DNA of 64,000 nucleotides. Source: an uncultured Eubacteriales bacterium. GTDB lineage: Bacteria; Bacillota; Clostridia; Christensenellales; CAG-138. Made by a program: the position numbers and the translations under genes. Location: contig UQGA01000001.1 of the NCBI GenBank assembly GCA_900540495.1, positions 124,001 to 188,000 on the forward strand. Reading direction: 5' to 3'. This document shows positions 51,141-61,513 of the stretch, piece by piece; within the stretch, counting starts at the first letter, position 1; each line of letters opens with the position of its first letter. Below the pieces are notes generated by a model. The model was not told where the DNA came from, made no database searches, and saw nothing but the letters and a program-made list of their open reading frames with translations.

Positions 51141-51827
51141 CTACCGCCGCTCCCGCAGCGCCGCGTTGAGCTTGGCGAGCGCCCGCTTTTCAATCCGGGA
51201 TACATAGCTTCTGGAGATGCCGAGCAGTTCCGCGACCTCGCGCTGCGCCATGTGATAGGCGCCGAAGAGGCCGAAGCGCAGTCGGATAACGACGAACTCG
51301 CGCTCGGTCAATGCGCTCCGCATGGCGGCGCGGATGCGTTCCGTGTCGAGCCGCGCCTGTACCTCGTCGACCACGGCGTCCGGATCGGTTCCCAGCACGT
51401 CGAGCAGCGTCACGTCGTTGCCATCGTTATCGACGCCCACGGCGTCGCTGAGCGAAATCTCCGCCACCTGTTTGCGCTCGGCGCGCAGGCTCATGAGGAT
51501 CTCGTTCTCCACGCACCGGCTCGCATAGGCGGAGAGTGCATAGCCGCGGTTGAGGTCGAACGTGGACACGGCCTTGATGAGGCCGATGGCGCCGATGGAA
51601 ATGAGGTCGTCGATGTCGCGCCCGGTGCGGACGTATTTCTTGGCGATGTGCGCCACAAGGCGCAGATTGTGCGCAATCAGGCGCTCCCGCGCCTCCTCCG
51701 AGCCGGCCGCGGCGGCGGCCAGACAGCGGCGCTCCTCCTCGGGCGGCAACGGCTCCGGAAACGACGAACCATTGCGCACGTACGCCGCAAAGAAGAACAG
51801 GTCGCAAAGGATCTCGAACAGCTGCAT
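51141..51827 (-). CDS. sigK: Sporulation sigma factor sigma-K precursor
   Basis: A 228-residue late mother-cell sigma factor. The start MQLFEILCDLFFFAAYVRNG resembles the membrane-associated pro-sequence removed by SpoIVFB in Bacillus; SSFPEPLPPEEERRCL then matches the mature start. Region 2 is LIAHNLRLVAHIAKKYV and DLISIGAIGLIKAVSTFD; region 4 is REVAELLGISRSYVSRIEKRALAKL. The gene is uninterrupted, with no skin element. The ATG at 51827 is chosen for the pro-sequence; upstream is a GGGGGTGG site. It follows no spore operon; neighbours are mltG upstream and DUF1846 downstream. Confidence 0.93.
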   Translation of the reverse strand: MQLFEILCDLFFFAAYVRNGSSFPEPLPPEEERRCLAAAAAGSEEARERLIAHNLRLVAHIAKKYVRTGRDIDDLISIGAIGLIKAVSTFDLNRGYALSAYASRCVENEILMSLRAERKQVAEISLSDAVGVDNDGNDVTLLDVLGTDPDAVVDEVQARLDTERIRAAMRSALTEREFVVIRLRFGLFGAYHMAQREVAELLGISRSYVSRIEKRALAKLNAALRERR

Positions 51828-51935
51828 GCGCGCCACCCCCACGCATACAGCTTATGCGGGACACCCCCGTGCCATGCGCCAAAAAACGACGGGTTGCGCC
51901 ATCGGCCGCCGGCCGGGAACGCCGGGCAGAAACAA

Positions 51936-51963
51936 GCGCATGGGCCGCGGGCGGCCCATGCGC
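51936..51963 (-). terminator. Terminator after mltG
   Basis: GCGCATGGGCC (51936-51946) and GGCCCATGCGC (51953-51963), perfect 11-bp stem with 6-base loop; minus-strand tail TTGTTTCTG. Confidence 0.85.
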
Positions 51964-51994
51964 AAGAAATTTGACAGACAGACGGGCTGAACGA

Positions 51995-53170
51995 TTACGG
52001 CCAGTACTGCCGGTATTCCAGCACGTGCTGCTGATGCTCCTCGTACGTCTTGTCGAACACAAGCGCATAGTCGTGCGTCACCGTGCCGTCCGGGTTGGTC
52101 ACCTGCAGCTTGCCGTTGCAGAAGTACAGATAGCCTTCCTCGAGGAACTCCTCGTTCGGGTACAGCGCCGCCTCGATCGCCAGCTTGCCCGGGTTGCTGA
52201 TCGGACCGACGGGCAGGCCGCTGTTGCGATACGTATTGTACGGGGAATCGGTCGCCAGCTCGGCCTCGGTGAAGGTATATTTGCGCACGTTCAGCTCATA
52301 GGACAGGCTGGCGCAGGACTCGAGCCGCATGCCGGCATCGAGGCGGTTGTGGAATACGGCAGAAACCTTGGCAAAGTCCGTCTCGACCTGCGCTTCGCGC
52401 TCGATGAGCGACGCGAGCGTAACAACCTCGTCCATGGTCATGCCCAGCTCCTGCGCGCGCGCCAGATACTCGTCGGTGAACACCTCGTTGAACCGGTTGA
52501 GCATCTTGATGATGATGGAATCCACGGAGGCGTCCACATAGATCTCGTACGTGTCGGGGAACAGATATCCCTCGAGCAGGTAACGACGTCCGTCCGACGA
52601 CTCCGGCAGGAAGGTGAAGCCCTCCAGCCCGGTGCGGTCAAGGCAAGCATCCGTAAACGTCGCCGGATCGTCGATCACTCCCAGCTCCACGAGGGTATTG
52701 GCGATGTCCGAAACGGTATATCCCTCCGGGATCATCAGCTTGATGGATTCCTTCGGCGGGTTGCCCTCACAGATGATGTCGACGATCTGTTTGAGCGTCA
52801 TATTGCGCGAGAGGATATAGGTACCCGCCTGCATTTTGTTGGCCTTGCCGACAAAATCAACATAGACCTTGAACGCCGCGATGCTCGGGATCAGCCCCTC
52901 CTCGTCCTCCCCCCGGGCGTTATACAGGATCTGCGCGATGGTGCTGGCGGAAGAGGACTTCGGGATGACAACCTCGATGGGCGTCGCGTCGTTCACGTCG
53001 ACCGGGTTGATATAGTTGGACAACACGTAATTGACCGTGAACCGGGCGGCAAAGTATACGATGACCACGCTCACCAGCAGCACGACAGGCTGGCGCACGG
53101 TGCGCCACATCCTGCGCAACCGGCGCTGTTTCGGGGTCAGGCCCTTTCGGTTGTTCTGCGTCGTACCCAT
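51995..53170 (-). CDS. mltG: Endolytic murein transglycosylase MltG (YceG-like)
   Basis: A 391-residue membrane-anchored enzyme that cuts nascent glycan strands and so sets their length. After a basic cytoplasmic tail comes one helix (PVVLLVSVVIVYFAARFTVNY), a LysM-like domain, and the YceG catalytic domain with LEGYLFPDTYEI, VVTLASLIEREAQ (catalytic Glu) and SPYNTYRNSGLPVGPISNPG. The start codon is ATG 53170 or the in-frame ATG 53176; no ribosome site exists, and a -10 box abuts them, so the mRNA is probably leaderless. Downstream of ylbF. Confidence 0.94.
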   Translation of the reverse strand: MGTTQNNRKGLTPKQRRLRRMWRTVRQPVVLLVSVVIVYFAARFTVNYVLSNYINPVDVNDATPIEVVIPKSSSASTIAQILYNARGEDEEGLIPSIAAFKVYVDFVGKANKMQAGTYILSRNMTLKQIVDIICEGNPPKESIKLMIPEGYTVSDIANTLVELGVIDDPATFTDACLDRTGLEGFTFLPESSDGRRYLLEGYLFPDTYEIYVDASVDSIIIKMLNRFNEVFTDEYLARAQELGMTMDEVVTLASLIEREAQVETDFAKVSAVFHNRLDAGMRLESCASLSYELNVRKYTFTEAELATDSPYNTYRNSGLPVGPISNPGKLAIEAALYPNEEFLEEGYLYFCNGKLQVTNPDGTVTHDYALVFDKTYEEHQQHVLEYRQYWP

Positions 53171-53176
53171 AGGCAT

Positions 53177-53205
53177 AGTATAGCAAGCCCTGCGCCGAAG
53201 CGCAA
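53177..53205 (-). promoter_or_regulatory. Leaderless-type promoter of mltG
   Basis: Minus strand TTGCGC (53200-53205), 17 bases, TATACT (53177-53182), then 6 bases (themselves ATGCCT), then ATG at 53168-53170. It fills the gap after the ylbF stop. Confidence 0.8.
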
Positions 53206-53207
53206 GC

Positions 53208-53549
53208 TCACCCCTCCAGCGCGCTGAGGTCGACGTCTATCGCTTCGGCAAGAATCTTGTAGACGTCGCCCAGCATCCGGTTCATGCGGTACTCCGCCAT
53301 GAGGAAGGCGGAGGCGTCCTTATCGAGCTGCAACACCTCGCCCACCTTGCGCAGACGCTCCATCAGCTCGTCGTCCTTGTCGCCCTTGAGCACGGCAGCC
53401 TGCGCGCGCATCTGAAGCTTGTGGTACTCGGCGATGAGCGCCTTGGTCGTGTCGTTGGCCATGGCCGCTTCGCGCGTTTTCTCATATTCCTGGTATTCAT
53501 CGCTCGCCTTCAACTCCGCCGCGAGCGTCCTTGCCGTATCGTAGACCAT
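53208..53549 (-). CDS. YlbF/YmcA-family protein
   Basis: A 113-residue all-helical protein (DTARTLAAELKASDEYQEYEKTREA; EYHKLQMRAQAAVLKGDKDDE). YlbF, YmcA and YaaT form a complex that helps RNase Y and development in Bacillus. Here it is encoded 16 bases after RNase J, consistent with an RNA-decay role. GAGGAGGG precedes the ATG. Which of the paralogues it represents is not clear. Confidence 0.88.
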   Translation of the reverse strand: MVYDTARTLAAELKASDEYQEYEKTREAAMANDTTKALIAEYHKLQMRAQAAVLKGDKDDELMERLRKVGEVLQLDKDASAFLMAEYRMNRMLGDVYKILAEAIDVDLSALEG

Positions 53550-53565
53550 GCGTATTCCCTCCTCT

Positions 53566-55212
53566 TCAGATCTCCAAAATAATCGGCACCAGCATCGGCG
53601 TGCGCTTCGTCCTGCTCTTGAGCAGCGACTTGAGCTTTTGCCGGATGCCGTTCTTAATGGCCGCATATTCCGACTTCTGCGCCCCTTCAAACCGTTGCGC
53701 CTCCTCCGAAAGAAGCGCCACGGCCTCCTCGATGAGCGCCTCGGACTCGCGCATGTACACAAAGCCGCGCGAGATGATCTCCGGTGCGGCGAGCAGCCGC
53801 CCCGTTTCTACATCGAGCACGATGACGGCCACCACAAGGCCGTCCTGCGAGAGCAGTCGGCGATCCTTGAGCACCACGTCGTCGATGTCTCCGATCCCGT
53901 CCACCATGACGCCGCCCGCCTGCACGCTGCCCGTGATGCGCCCGCGCCTTGCGGTCAGCTCGATCACATCGCCGCACTCGGCGCGGAAAATGTTTTCCTC
54001 CGGAATGCCCATTTCCCGCGCGAGCTGCCCGTGCATGAACAGATGCCGGTATTCCCCGTGTACCGGGATGAAAAAGCGCGGCTTGGTCAACTGCATCATC
54101 AACCGGAGCTCCTCCCGGCAGGCGTGGCCGGATACATGCACGTCCGCCATCTGGTTGTAAATGACCATCGCGCCCTTCTGGAACAGGTTGTTGATCACGC
54201 GCGAGACGCCCTTCTCGTTGCCGGGGATGGCGGAGGCGGAAATGATGACCGTATCGCCCGCGCCGATGTTGAGCCGGTGCGTCGCCGTCGCCATGCGAAA
54301 CAGGCCGCTCATCGGCTCGCCCTGGCTGCCCGTGGTGAACACGCAGATCTGGTCGTCCCGGTACCGCTTGAGCTGATCCACGTTGACGATGCGGTCCGCC
54401 GGTATCTTCAGGTAGCCCAGCTTCATGGCGATCTGCACGACCTGTTCCATGCTGCGCCCCTGGAAGCACAGCACGCGTCCGTGCGAGATGGCCACATCCG
54501 CGACCTGCTGGATGCGATATACGTTGGAAGCAAACGACGCGACGATCACGCGGCCCTGCGCCGCCTCAAAATAGTGTTCAAACGTCGCGCCCAGCTCCCG
54601 CTCGGACTGCGTATATCCCTGCCGCTCGATGTTCGTGCTGTCCGACAGCAGCGCCAGCACGCCGCGCGAGCCGTAATGCGCAAAGCGGTTGATGTCGATG
54701 GGTTCTCCGTCGATGGGCGTGAAGTCCACCTTGAAATCGCCCGTGTGGATCACCGTGCCGATGGGGGTGTTGATGGCCAGCGCAATCGCTCCCGCGATGG
54801 AATGCCCGGTTTTGATGAACTCGATCTTAAAGCAGCCCAGCTCCACCCGGTCCCCCGGCTTGATTGTCACGAGCCGCCGATCCTTGACGCTCATCTCCTC
54901 CAGCTTGTGCTCGATGAGCGCAACGGTAAAGCTCGTCCCGTAGACGGGTACGTCGAACTCCCGCAGCGCATACGGCAGCGCGCCGATGTGGTCCTCGTGT
55001 CCGTGCGTGATCAGAAAGCCGCGCAGCCGGGCGGCGTTTTCCGAAAGGTAGGTCATGTCCGGTATGACCACGTCGATGCCCGGCATGTCCTCATCCGGGA
55101 AGATCAGGCCGCAGTCCACAACGATCATGTCGTTGCCGTACTCGAGCACGGTCATGTTCTTCCCGATTTCTCCCACCCCGCCGAGCGGGATGATCTTCAG
55201 TTTCCCTGCCAT
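53566..55212 (-). CDS. rnj: Ribonuclease J
   Basis: A 548-residue MBL/beta-CASP ribonuclease with 5'-3' exonuclease and endonuclease activity. ITHGHEDHIGALPY is the zinc HxHxDH motif, FIKTGHSIAGA and HTGDFKVDFTP follow, and the beta-CASP motifs include SDSTNIERQGYTQSE, TGSQGEPMSGL and PVHGEYRHLFMHGQLA. The C-terminal dimerisation domain is present. Start at 55212 after GGAGGAG. First in the run rnj-ylbF-mltG. Confidence 0.96.
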   Translation of the reverse strand: MAGKLKIIPLGGVGEIGKNMTVLEYGNDMIVVDCGLIFPDEDMPGIDVVIPDMTYLSENAARLRGFLITHGHEDHIGALPYALREFDVPVYGTSFTVALIEHKLEEMSVKDRRLVTIKPGDRVELGCFKIEFIKTGHSIAGAIALAINTPIGTVIHTGDFKVDFTPIDGEPIDINRFAHYGSRGVLALLSDSTNIERQGYTQSERELGATFEHYFEAAQGRVIVASFASNVYRIQQVADVAISHGRVLCFQGRSMEQVVQIAMKLGYLKIPADRIVNVDQLKRYRDDQICVFTTGSQGEPMSGLFRMATATHRLNIGAGDTVIISASAIPGNEKGVSRVINNLFQKGAMVIYNQMADVHVSGHACREELRLMMQLTKPRFFIPVHGEYRHLFMHGQLAREMGIPEENIFRAECGDVIELTARRGRITGSVQAGGVMVDGIGDIDDVVLKDRRLLSQDGLVVAVIVLDVETGRLLAAPEIISRGFVYMRESEALIEEAVALLSEEAQRFEGAQKSEYAAIKNGIRQKLKSLLKSRTKRTPMLVPIILEI

Positions 55213-55224
55213 GTCTCCTCCCCG

Positions 55225-56046
55225 TCAATCCGCATAGAAGAACGAATTGCCGCCAATGGTCTGATAAAAAGTCTTGTCGCCCCAAACCTCGCCGAGCCGT
55301 TCCGCCCGGAAAAACAGCACCCCGGACGGCACGTTCGTATTGCCGTTGACGAACACATCCCGTGCATATTCGACGATCTCGTCAGGCGGTTCCGTCGATT
55401 CAAACGAACTGCCGTTGACCACCGAAAACTGGCTCTTGCGGTAGACCTCCGTGGTAATGGACGTCTCGCCGCCGCCGAAGCTTGCGGATTTGCAGCGGTT
55501 GTAGATCACGCTCAGCACGGCGCGGTACGCCGCTTCTCCCTTTCCCTTGGCCTCCAGGTAAGCGACCTTTGCCGCAAGCACCAGCTCCGCTTCCAAACCG
55601 GAGGCGGGGGTATCATCCTCATCCGGTACCGGCTCGGGGCTCGGTTTCTCCGTCGGCTCGGGGGTTGACTCCACCGGTTTCGGGGTGATCGCCGGCTCTT
55701 CGGTCGGCGTTGCCGTGGGTTTGGCTGTGGGCTTCGCGGTCGGTTTGGCGGTCGGTTTGGCCGTGGATTTGGCATCCCCCGAATCCTCCGCCGTCGGCGC
55801 CGGATCATCCGGTGCCGTGCTCGGCGAGGCGGTCGGCTCGGCCGTCGGCTCGGCCGTCGGTTCCGGCGTCGGCGTCGGGGCTTCCGGCGTCGGCGTCGGC
55901 GCGCTCAGTACGACCGACACTTCATCGTTCTCCAGCGCCAGCGCAATACGCTCAATCGCCGGAATGCGCGGCGCGCTCGTGCACGCGCACATCATCAACA
56001 TACACAGAAGGCAACATGTCAAAATGATCCATCGATACCGTTTCAT
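55225..56046 (-). CDS. SleB-like cell-wall hydrolase with long Pro/Thr linker, probable lipoprotein
   Basis: A 273-residue secreted protein. An N-terminal signal (WIILTCCLLCMLMMCAC) ends in a lipobox-like MCAC. Residues about 48-150 are low-complexity, with PTPEPTAEPTAEP and five TAKP units. The C-terminal 115 residues form a Hydrolase_2/SleB-type domain (VLAAKVAYLEAKGKGEAAYRAVLSVIYNR; VYRKSQFSVVNGS) whose family includes the spore cortex-lytic enzyme SleB and its glutamate catalyst. Such enzymes degrade spore cortex or vegetative wall. A 12-base gap leads to rnj. Confidence 0.88.
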   Translation of the reverse strand: MKRYRWIILTCCLLCMLMMCACTSAPRIPAIERIALALENDEVSVVLSAPTPTPEAPTPTPEPTAEPTAEPTASPSTAPDDPAPTAEDSGDAKSTAKPTAKPTAKPTAKPTATPTEEPAITPKPVESTPEPTEKPSPEPVPDEDDTPASGLEAELVLAAKVAYLEAKGKGEAAYRAVLSVIYNRCKSASFGGGETSITTEVYRKSQFSVVNGSSFESTEPPDEIVEYARDVFVNGNTNVPSGVLFFRAERLGEVWGDKTFYQTIGGNSFFYAD

Positions 56047-56098
56047 GAATCGCTCTCCTTCCGGGCGATCCGCATTTTACATCCACTCCGTCGCCCGA

Positions 56099-57493
56099 TC
56101 ACAGGATATACTTATGTATATCCTCATCGGTAAATTCTTGCCGCAGCCGCTCGTTCACATACGCAGCATCGACAACCATATCGATCACCGGATGCTGACC
56201 GTTGGCATTGAACGAAACGTCGTCGAGCAGGTTCTCCAATACAGTATGCAGGCGGCGGGCGCCGATGTTCTCCGTGTTCTCATTGGCGAGGAACGCATAG
56301 CGGGCGATCTCGTCCAACGCCTCGTCGGTAAACGTCAGGTGGACGTTATCCGCCGACAGCAACGCCGCATACTGCTTGGTCACGGCGTTCTCCGGCTGCG
56401 TCAGAATCGCCTTAAAGTCCGCCTGCGACAGATCGTTGAGCTTCACGCGGATGGGAAAGCGTCCCTGCAACTCCGGGATTAGATCCGTGACCTTGGCCGT
56501 GTGGAACGCGCCGGCGGCGATGAACAGAATATAGTCCGTCTTGACCGGGCCGTACTTGGTGGAGACGGTCGATCCCTCGACGATGGGCAGGATATCCCGC
56601 TGCACGCCCTCGCGCGACACGTCCGGCCCGCCCATGTTGCGGCCGCCGGCGATTTTATCGATCTCGTCGATGAAGATGATGCCGTCCTGTTCCGCCCGCT
56701 GCAGCGCGTCGCGCGTCACATCGTCCATGTCCACGCGCTTTTCCGACTCCTGCTGGATGAGAACCCGGCGTGCTTCCGACACCGGCAGCTTGCGCCGTTT
56801 CGTCTTTTTGGGAAGAATGCCGCCCAGCATGTCGCCAAGGTTCATGTCGATCCCGACGGCGAGCATCGCATCGTTTGCGGGCGTGCGTTCCTCCACCTCG
56901 ATCTCCACGAGCACATGCTCCAACTGGCCGGCGCGCAACTGCTGCAGCACCCTGTCCCGCTCGGACTGGAAGGCGCGCTTTTCCTCCTCGCTCATTGCGG
57001 GCTCCTTTTCCTTCTGCTCCGACGCGCCGGCAAAGAGCAACTGCAGCGGGTTGACGGCCGGCTGCCGCTCGCTCTTCTTCATGGGGACGAGCAGCTCCAC
57101 GAGCCGCTGCTCCGCCGCCGCTTCCGCCACGAGGCGCACCTCCTCCATGCGTTGCGCCTTGCAGATTCGGATGGCCGCCTCCACGAGGTCGCGGATCATG
57201 GATTCCACATCGCGTCCGACGTAGCCCACCTCGGTAAACTTGGTCGCCTCCACCTTGACAAACGGCGCGTCGACGAGCTTGGCAAGCCGCCGGGCAATCT
57301 CCGTCTTGCCCACGCCGGTCGGCCCCATCATGATGATATTCTTCGGGGTGATCTCCTCGCGCAGTTCCGGCGACAGGCAGCTGCGGCGGTAACGGTTGCG
57401 CAGCGCCACAGCCACGGCCCGTTTTGCGCGATCCTGCCCGACGATATATCTGTCGAGCGCCTCCACGATCTCCCGCGGCGTAAGCATGTTCAT
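56099..57493 (-). CDS. hslU: ATP-dependent protease ATPase subunit HslU
   Basis: A 464-residue AAA+ unfoldase. Walker A is [17 protein letters not shown], Walker B is [13 protein letters not shown], and sensor motifs lie in [15 protein letters not shown]. The I domain is the acidic, variable middle (about 130-240). The C-terminus ends DEDIHKYIL, the peptide that docks into HslV. ATGA overlap with hslV shows coupled translation. Confidence 0.97.
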   Translation of the reverse strand: MNMLTPREIVEALDRYIVGQDRAKRAVAVALRNRYRRSCLSPELREEITPKNIIMMGPTGVGKTEIARRLAKLVDAPFVKVEATKFTEVGYVGRDVESMIRDLVEAAIRICKAQRMEEVRLVAEAAAEQRLVELLVPMKKSERQPAVNPLQLLFAGASEQKEKEPAMSEEEKRAFQSERDRVLQQLRAGQLEHVLVEIEVEERTPANDAMLAVGIDMNLGDMLGGILPKKTKRRKLPVSEARRVLIQQESEKRVDMDDVTRDALQRAEQDGIIFIDEIDKIAGGRNMGGPDVSREGVQRDILPIVEGSTVSTKYGPVKTDYILFIAAGAFHTAKVTDLIPELQGRFPIRVKLNDLSQADFKAILTQPENAVTKQYAALLSADNVHLTFTDEALDEIARYAFLANENTENIGARRLHTVLENLLDDVSFNANGQHPVIDMVVDAAYVNERLRQEFTDEDIHKYIL

Positions 57494-58029
57494 GCCTCCA
57501 CCTCCTCGACAACGAGATTGCCGTTGGTATAAATACAGATATCGCCCGCAATCCTGAGGGACCGCTCGGCGATCTCCCGTGCGGACAAGTCCGTGTTCTG
57601 GCGAAGCGCCTTGGCGGCGGCCAACGCGTACATGCCGCCGGAACCGATGGCGGCAATGCCGTCATCCGGATCGATGACCTCGCCGGTGCCGGAGAGAATC
57701 AGCAGCTCCCTGCCGTCCGTGGCGATGAGGAGCGCCTCGAGCTTGTGCATGATCTTGTCGCTGCGCCAGTCCTGTGCGAGCGAAACCGCCGCGCGCGTGA
57801 GCGCCCCGCTGTACTGCTCCAGCTTCTGCTCAAACCGTTCGCAGAGCGAAAAGGCGTCCGCCACGGTGCCGGCAAACCCGACCACGACCCGGTCGTGGTA
57901 AATGCGGCGCACCTTGCGCGCATGCGCCTTCATGACGTTCGCGTTGTTCATCGTTACCTGTCCGTCGCCTGCCACGGCACAGCGGCCGTCCTTGCGCACG
58001 GCGAGGATTGTCGTTCCGCGAAGCTCCAT
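57490..58029 (-). CDS. hslV: ATP-dependent protease peptidase subunit HslV
   Basis: A 179-residue proteasome-like peptidase. [21 protein letters not shown] is the family start; the catalytic Thr is residue 6, so a five-residue propeptide (MELRG) must be removed, unlike the E. coli enzyme, whose Thr follows Met directly. [14 protein letters not shown] and [15 protein letters not shown] are conserved. GGAGGG lies 9 bases before ATG 58029. Partner of HslU. Confidence 0.96.
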   Translation of the reverse strand: MELRGTTILAVRKDGRCAVAGDGQVTMNNANVMKAHARKVRRIYHDRVVVGFAGTVADAFSLCERFEQKLEQYSGALTRAAVSLAQDWRSDKIMHKLEALLIATDGRELLILSGTGEVIDPDDGIAAIGSGGMYALAAAKALRQNTDLSAREIAERSLRIAGDICIYTNGNLVVEEVEA

Positions 58030-58078
58030 TCGATGTCGACCCTCCAATATCCTCGGTCATTTTTCCTATTCTAACATA

Positions 58079-58103
58079 AAACCGGGCGAAAATCGCCCGG
58101 TTT
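58079..58103 (-). terminator. Hairpin between trmFO and hslV
   Basis: AAACCGGGCGA (58079-58089) and TCGCCCGGTTT (58093-58103), 11-bp stem with 3-base loop overlapping the trmFO stop codon; the minus-strand tail TATGTTAG is only weakly U-rich, so it may attenuate rather than end transcription before hslVU. Confidence 0.7.
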
Positions 58104-59400
58104 ACAAAGACGTTTTCAATTCTTTTACGATTTGGAGGGCGCGCTGCGCCATCGCCAGATATCGTTCGCGCTTGCCGCGCGGCGGCGACGGCAACGGTTC
58201 CATAATGCCGAACGTCACGTTCATCGGCTGGAAATCGCCGCCCGCATAGCCGGAGACATAGTGCGCAAGGGCCCCGATGGCCGTCGTGCGCGGCACGTCC
58301 ACAGGCGGCAGACCAAGTCGCTGACGCGCCAGCGCCGCGCCGGCGAGCAGCCCGCTCGCGGCCGACTCCACATACCCCTCCACGCCCGTAATCTGCCCCG
58401 CAAAGTACAGGCCGGGATGCGCCAGCATCTGATAGCGGCTGTCGAGCAGGCTGGGGCTGGGCAGGAACGTGTTGCGGTGCATCACGCCATAGCGCACATA
58501 CTCGGCGTTTGCAAGGCCGGGGATCATGCCGAACACACGGCGCTGCTCGGAAAATTTCAAATTGGTCTGGAATCCGACGATATTCCACAGCGTGCCGGCG
58601 GCATCGTCCTGCCGCAACTGTACCACGGCAAACGGGCGACGCCCGTCGCGCAGGAGCCCCACCGGTTTCATCGGTCCGTAGGCAAGTGTCAGCTCGCCGC
58701 GCCTTGCCATGGCCTCCACGGGCATGCAGCCCTCGAATACCCGCGGCGTTTCAAACGTGTGCAACGGCACGGTCTGTGCGCTCACAAGCGCGCGGTAGAA
58801 CGCAAAATACTCCTCCCGCGTCATCGGGCAGTTGAGATAATCGGCCCCGCGGTCGTACCGCGAAGCGCGAAACGCGACGGTATGGTCGATGGAATCGTAC
58901 GTGACGACCGGGGCGGCCGCATCATAAAAATGAAGCCCGCCGCCCACCAGCGCGGCAATGCGCGAGGAAAGCGCCTCCGATGTGAGCGGCCCGGTGGCGA
59001 TGATCGCGGGCGGCTTCGGCAGTTCGGTGATCTCGCCCGTGTGGACGGTGATGCGCGGGTTTTCCAGGATGGCCTGCGTCACCATGCGGGAAAAGCCCTC
59101 CCGATCCACCGCAAGCGCGCCGCCCGCGGGCACGCGCGTCGCATCCGCACAGCGCAGGATCAGCGAGTCGAGCGCGCGCATCTCCTCCTTGAGCAGCCCC
59201 ACCGCATTCTCCAGCCGGTCGGAGCGCAGGGAGTTGGAGCAGACGAGTTCGGCAAACCCGTCGCCGCGATGCGCGGGCGTGCGCTTCTCCGGCTTCATCT
59301 CATACAGATCGACGCAAATGCCGTGGCGGGCCAAACGGTCGGCCGCCTCGCAGCCGGCCAGGCCCGCGCCGACGACGGCGACGCGCGGCGCGTCACTCAT
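58102..59400 (-). CDS. trmFO: Methylenetetrahydrofolate-tRNA-(uracil54-C5)-methyltransferase
   Basis: A 432-residue folate/FAD enzyme that makes ribothymidine at position 54 of tRNA. The FAD fold starts [59 protein letters not shown] and the late [20 protein letters not shown] are TrmFO signatures. GGGAGAAACAGG precedes the ATG, which overlaps the end of topA by 8 bases. Order topA-trmFO-hslV-hslU is typical of Firmicutes. Confidence 0.97.
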   Translation of the reverse strand: MSDAPRVAVVGAGLAGCEAADRLARHGICVDLYEMKPEKRTPAHRGDGFAELVCSNSLRSDRLENAVGLLKEEMRALDSLILRCADATRVPAGGALAVDREGFSRMVTQAILENPRITVHTGEITELPKPPAIIATGPLTSEALSSRIAALVGGGLHFYDAAAPVVTYDSIDHTVAFRASRYDRGADYLNCPMTREEYFAFYRALVSAQTVPLHTFETPRVFEGCMPVEAMARRGELTLAYGPMKPVGLLRDGRRPFAVVQLRQDDAAGTLWNIVGFQTNLKFSEQRRVFGMIPGLANAEYVRYGVMHRNTFLPSPSLLDSRYQMLAHPGLYFAGQITGVEGYVESAASGLLAGAALARQRLGLPPVDVPRTTAIGALAHYVSGYAGGDFQPMNVTFGIMEPLPSPPRGKRERYLAMAQRALQIVKELKTSL

Positions 59401-61492
59401 CCTGTTTCTCCCGTCTGCCGCGCCGGATAAAATCGCACGCGCGGTTCATGCAGGCGATATACGTGCCGTTGCGTCCGACGCGCTGCACGAGCAGCGATCC
59501 GCACTTGGGGCAGTGCTCGTTGATGGGCTTGTCCCACGACACGAAATCGCACTCCGGATATCGCTCGCAGCCATAGAACGCGCGTTTGGCCCCCTTCTTG
59601 CTCCTGCGCTTGATGAGCGCCGCGCCGCATTTGGGGCATGGCACGTCGAGCTTTTCCACGATTGGCTTGGTATTCCTGCAGGCCGGATAGTTGGGACAGG
59701 CAAGAAACTCGCCGTAGCGCCCCAGCTTGTACACCATCATGGCGCCACATTTATCACACGGCACGTCGGAAACGCGGTCCGGCAGGCGCACGGCTTCGCG
59801 CTCGAGCGCCTCGGAAACGCTTTTCTCGAACGGGCCATAAAAGCGGGAGAGCATGTTCGTCCACTCGACCTCGCCCTCCTCCACGCCGTCGAGCTGCTGC
59901 TCCATGCCGGCGGTGAAGGAGATGTCCACGATGTTCGGGAAGTTCCTGCACATCCAGTCGTTCACGATCACGCCCAGCTCCGTCGGGTGCAGCAGTTTCT
60001 TTTCGCGCGCGATATAACCCCGATCGATGATCGTGGAGATCGTGGGCGCATAGGTGCTTGGACGGCCGATGCCCTTCTCCTCAAGCGTTTTGACAAGCGT
60101 GGCCTCGGTATACCGCGGCGGCGGCTGCGTAAACCGCTGCTCGCTCTCCGCCCTGATCTGCCGGAACGCATCGCCCTCGGCGATGGGCGGCAGCGCGACC
60201 TCCTTTTCCGGCACGTCGTCCCGCCCCTCGGTATACACCGCGGTGAAGCCGTCGAACAGTACGCGCGACCCGTTCGCCTTGAACGTACAGCCGTTGACGT
60301 CGAACGTGACGGCCGTGGTCGCCAGGTGCGCCTCCGCCATCTGGCTGGCAAGAAAGCGCTCGTAGACGAGTTTATACAGCCGATACTGGTCGCTCGAGAG
60401 ATACGCCTTCAGCTCGGCCGGCGTATTCCCGATATCGGTCGGCCGAATGGCCTCGTGCGCATCCTGCGCGCCGGAACGGCCGCGGTATACGTTCGGCTTG
60501 GCCGGCAGATACGCCTTGCCGTAGCGCGCCTCGATGTGGGCAAGCGCCGCCCGCTGCGCCTCGTCCGCCACGCGCACCGAATCGGTACGGATATAGGAGA
60601 TGAGGCCGACCGGGCCGCGATTGCCGATGTCGACGCCCTCATAGAGCTGCTGGGCGACCACCATCGTCCGCTTGGTCGTAAAGTTCAGCTTGCGCGCCGC
60701 CTCCTGTTGCAGGCTGCTCGTGGTGAACGGCGGCGCCGCGTGGCGGGTCTTCTCGCTTTCCCTGACCTCGACGGCGGTAAAGGGCCTGTCCTGGATGCGC
60801 GCAAGCACGGCCTGCGTGTCCGCCTCCGTGCGCAACTCGCGCTTCTTGCCGTTTTCGCCAAAATAGCGCGCCTCAAAGGTCTTCTTTCCATCGCCCGTGC
60901 CAAGCGTGGCGGTGACAAGCCAGTATTCCTCCGGCTCGAACGCCTCGATCTCGCGCTCCCGATCGCAGATGATGCGCACCGCGACCGACTGCACCCGGCC
61001 GCCGGAGAGGCCCTTGCGGACCTTTTTCCAGAGCACCTCGCTGATCTCGTAGCCCACCAGCCGGTCGAGCACACGGCGCGCCTGCTGGGCGTTGACCAGC
61101 CGCATGTCGATGGGGCGCACGTTGCGGATGGAGTTCTTCACCGCGCTGGATGTGATCTCGTTGAACACGATGCGGCACTTGCTCGTCTCATCGAGCTTGA
61201 GCACATGCGCCAGATGCCACGAAATGGCCTCGCCCTCGCGGTCAGGGTCGGTGGCAAGATAGATTTTCGACGCGCTCTTGGCTTCCTTTCTGATGCGCTC
61301 AAGCACATCGCCGCGGCCGCGCAGCGTGATGTACCGCGGTGCAAAATCATGCGCGGTATCCACGCCGAGCTGGCTCTTGGGCAGGTCGCGCACATGTCCG
61401 TTGGACGCGACCACCCGGTACCGGCTGCCCAGAAATTTCCCTATCGTTTTCGCCTTTGCGGGCGACTCCACAATGACAAGCGCATCCGCCAT
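59393..61492 (-). CDS. topA: DNA topoisomerase I
   Basis: A 699-residue type IA topoisomerase relaxing negative supercoils. The Toprim domain starts [19 protein letters not shown] with [13 protein letters not shown]; the catalytic Tyr is in [13 protein letters not shown]. Three C4 zinc fingers end the protein: [37 protein letters not shown] with CERYPEC, and [16 protein letters not shown] with CMNRAC. ATG 61492 has GGGAGGG upstream. Confidence 0.97.
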   Translation of the reverse strand: MADALVIVESPAKAKTIGKFLGSRYRVVASNGHVRDLPKSQLGVDTAHDFAPRYITLRGRGDVLERIRKEAKSASKIYLATDPDREGEAISWHLAHVLKLDETSKCRIVFNEITSSAVKNSIRNVRPIDMRLVNAQQARRVLDRLVGYEISEVLWKKVRKGLSGGRVQSVAVRIICDREREIEAFEPEEYWLVTATLGTGDGKKTFEARYFGENGKKRELRTEADTQAVLARIQDRPFTAVEVRESEKTRHAAPPFTTSSLQQEAARKLNFTTKRTMVVAQQLYEGVDIGNRGPVGLISYIRTDSVRVADEAQRAALAHIEARYGKAYLPAKPNVYRGRSGAQDAHEAIRPTDIGNTPAELKAYLSSDQYRLYKLVYERFLASQMAEAHLATTAVTFDVNGCTFKANGSRVLFDGFTAVYTEGRDDVPEKEVALPPIAEGDAFRQIRAESEQRFTQPPPRYTEATLVKTLEEKGIGRPSTYAPTISTIIDRGYIAREKKLLHPTELGVIVNDWMCRNFPNIVDISFTAGMEQQLDGVEEGEVEWTNMLSRFYGPFEKSVSEALEREAVRLPDRVSDVPCDKCGAMMVYKLGRYGEFLACPNYPACRNTKPIVEKLDVPCPKCGAALIKRRSKKGAKRAFYGCERYPECDFVSWDKPINEHCPKCGSLLVQRVGRNGTYIACMNRACDFIRRGRREKQDE

Positions 61493-61513
61493 GCCAGACG
61501 TCCCTCCCAACGT

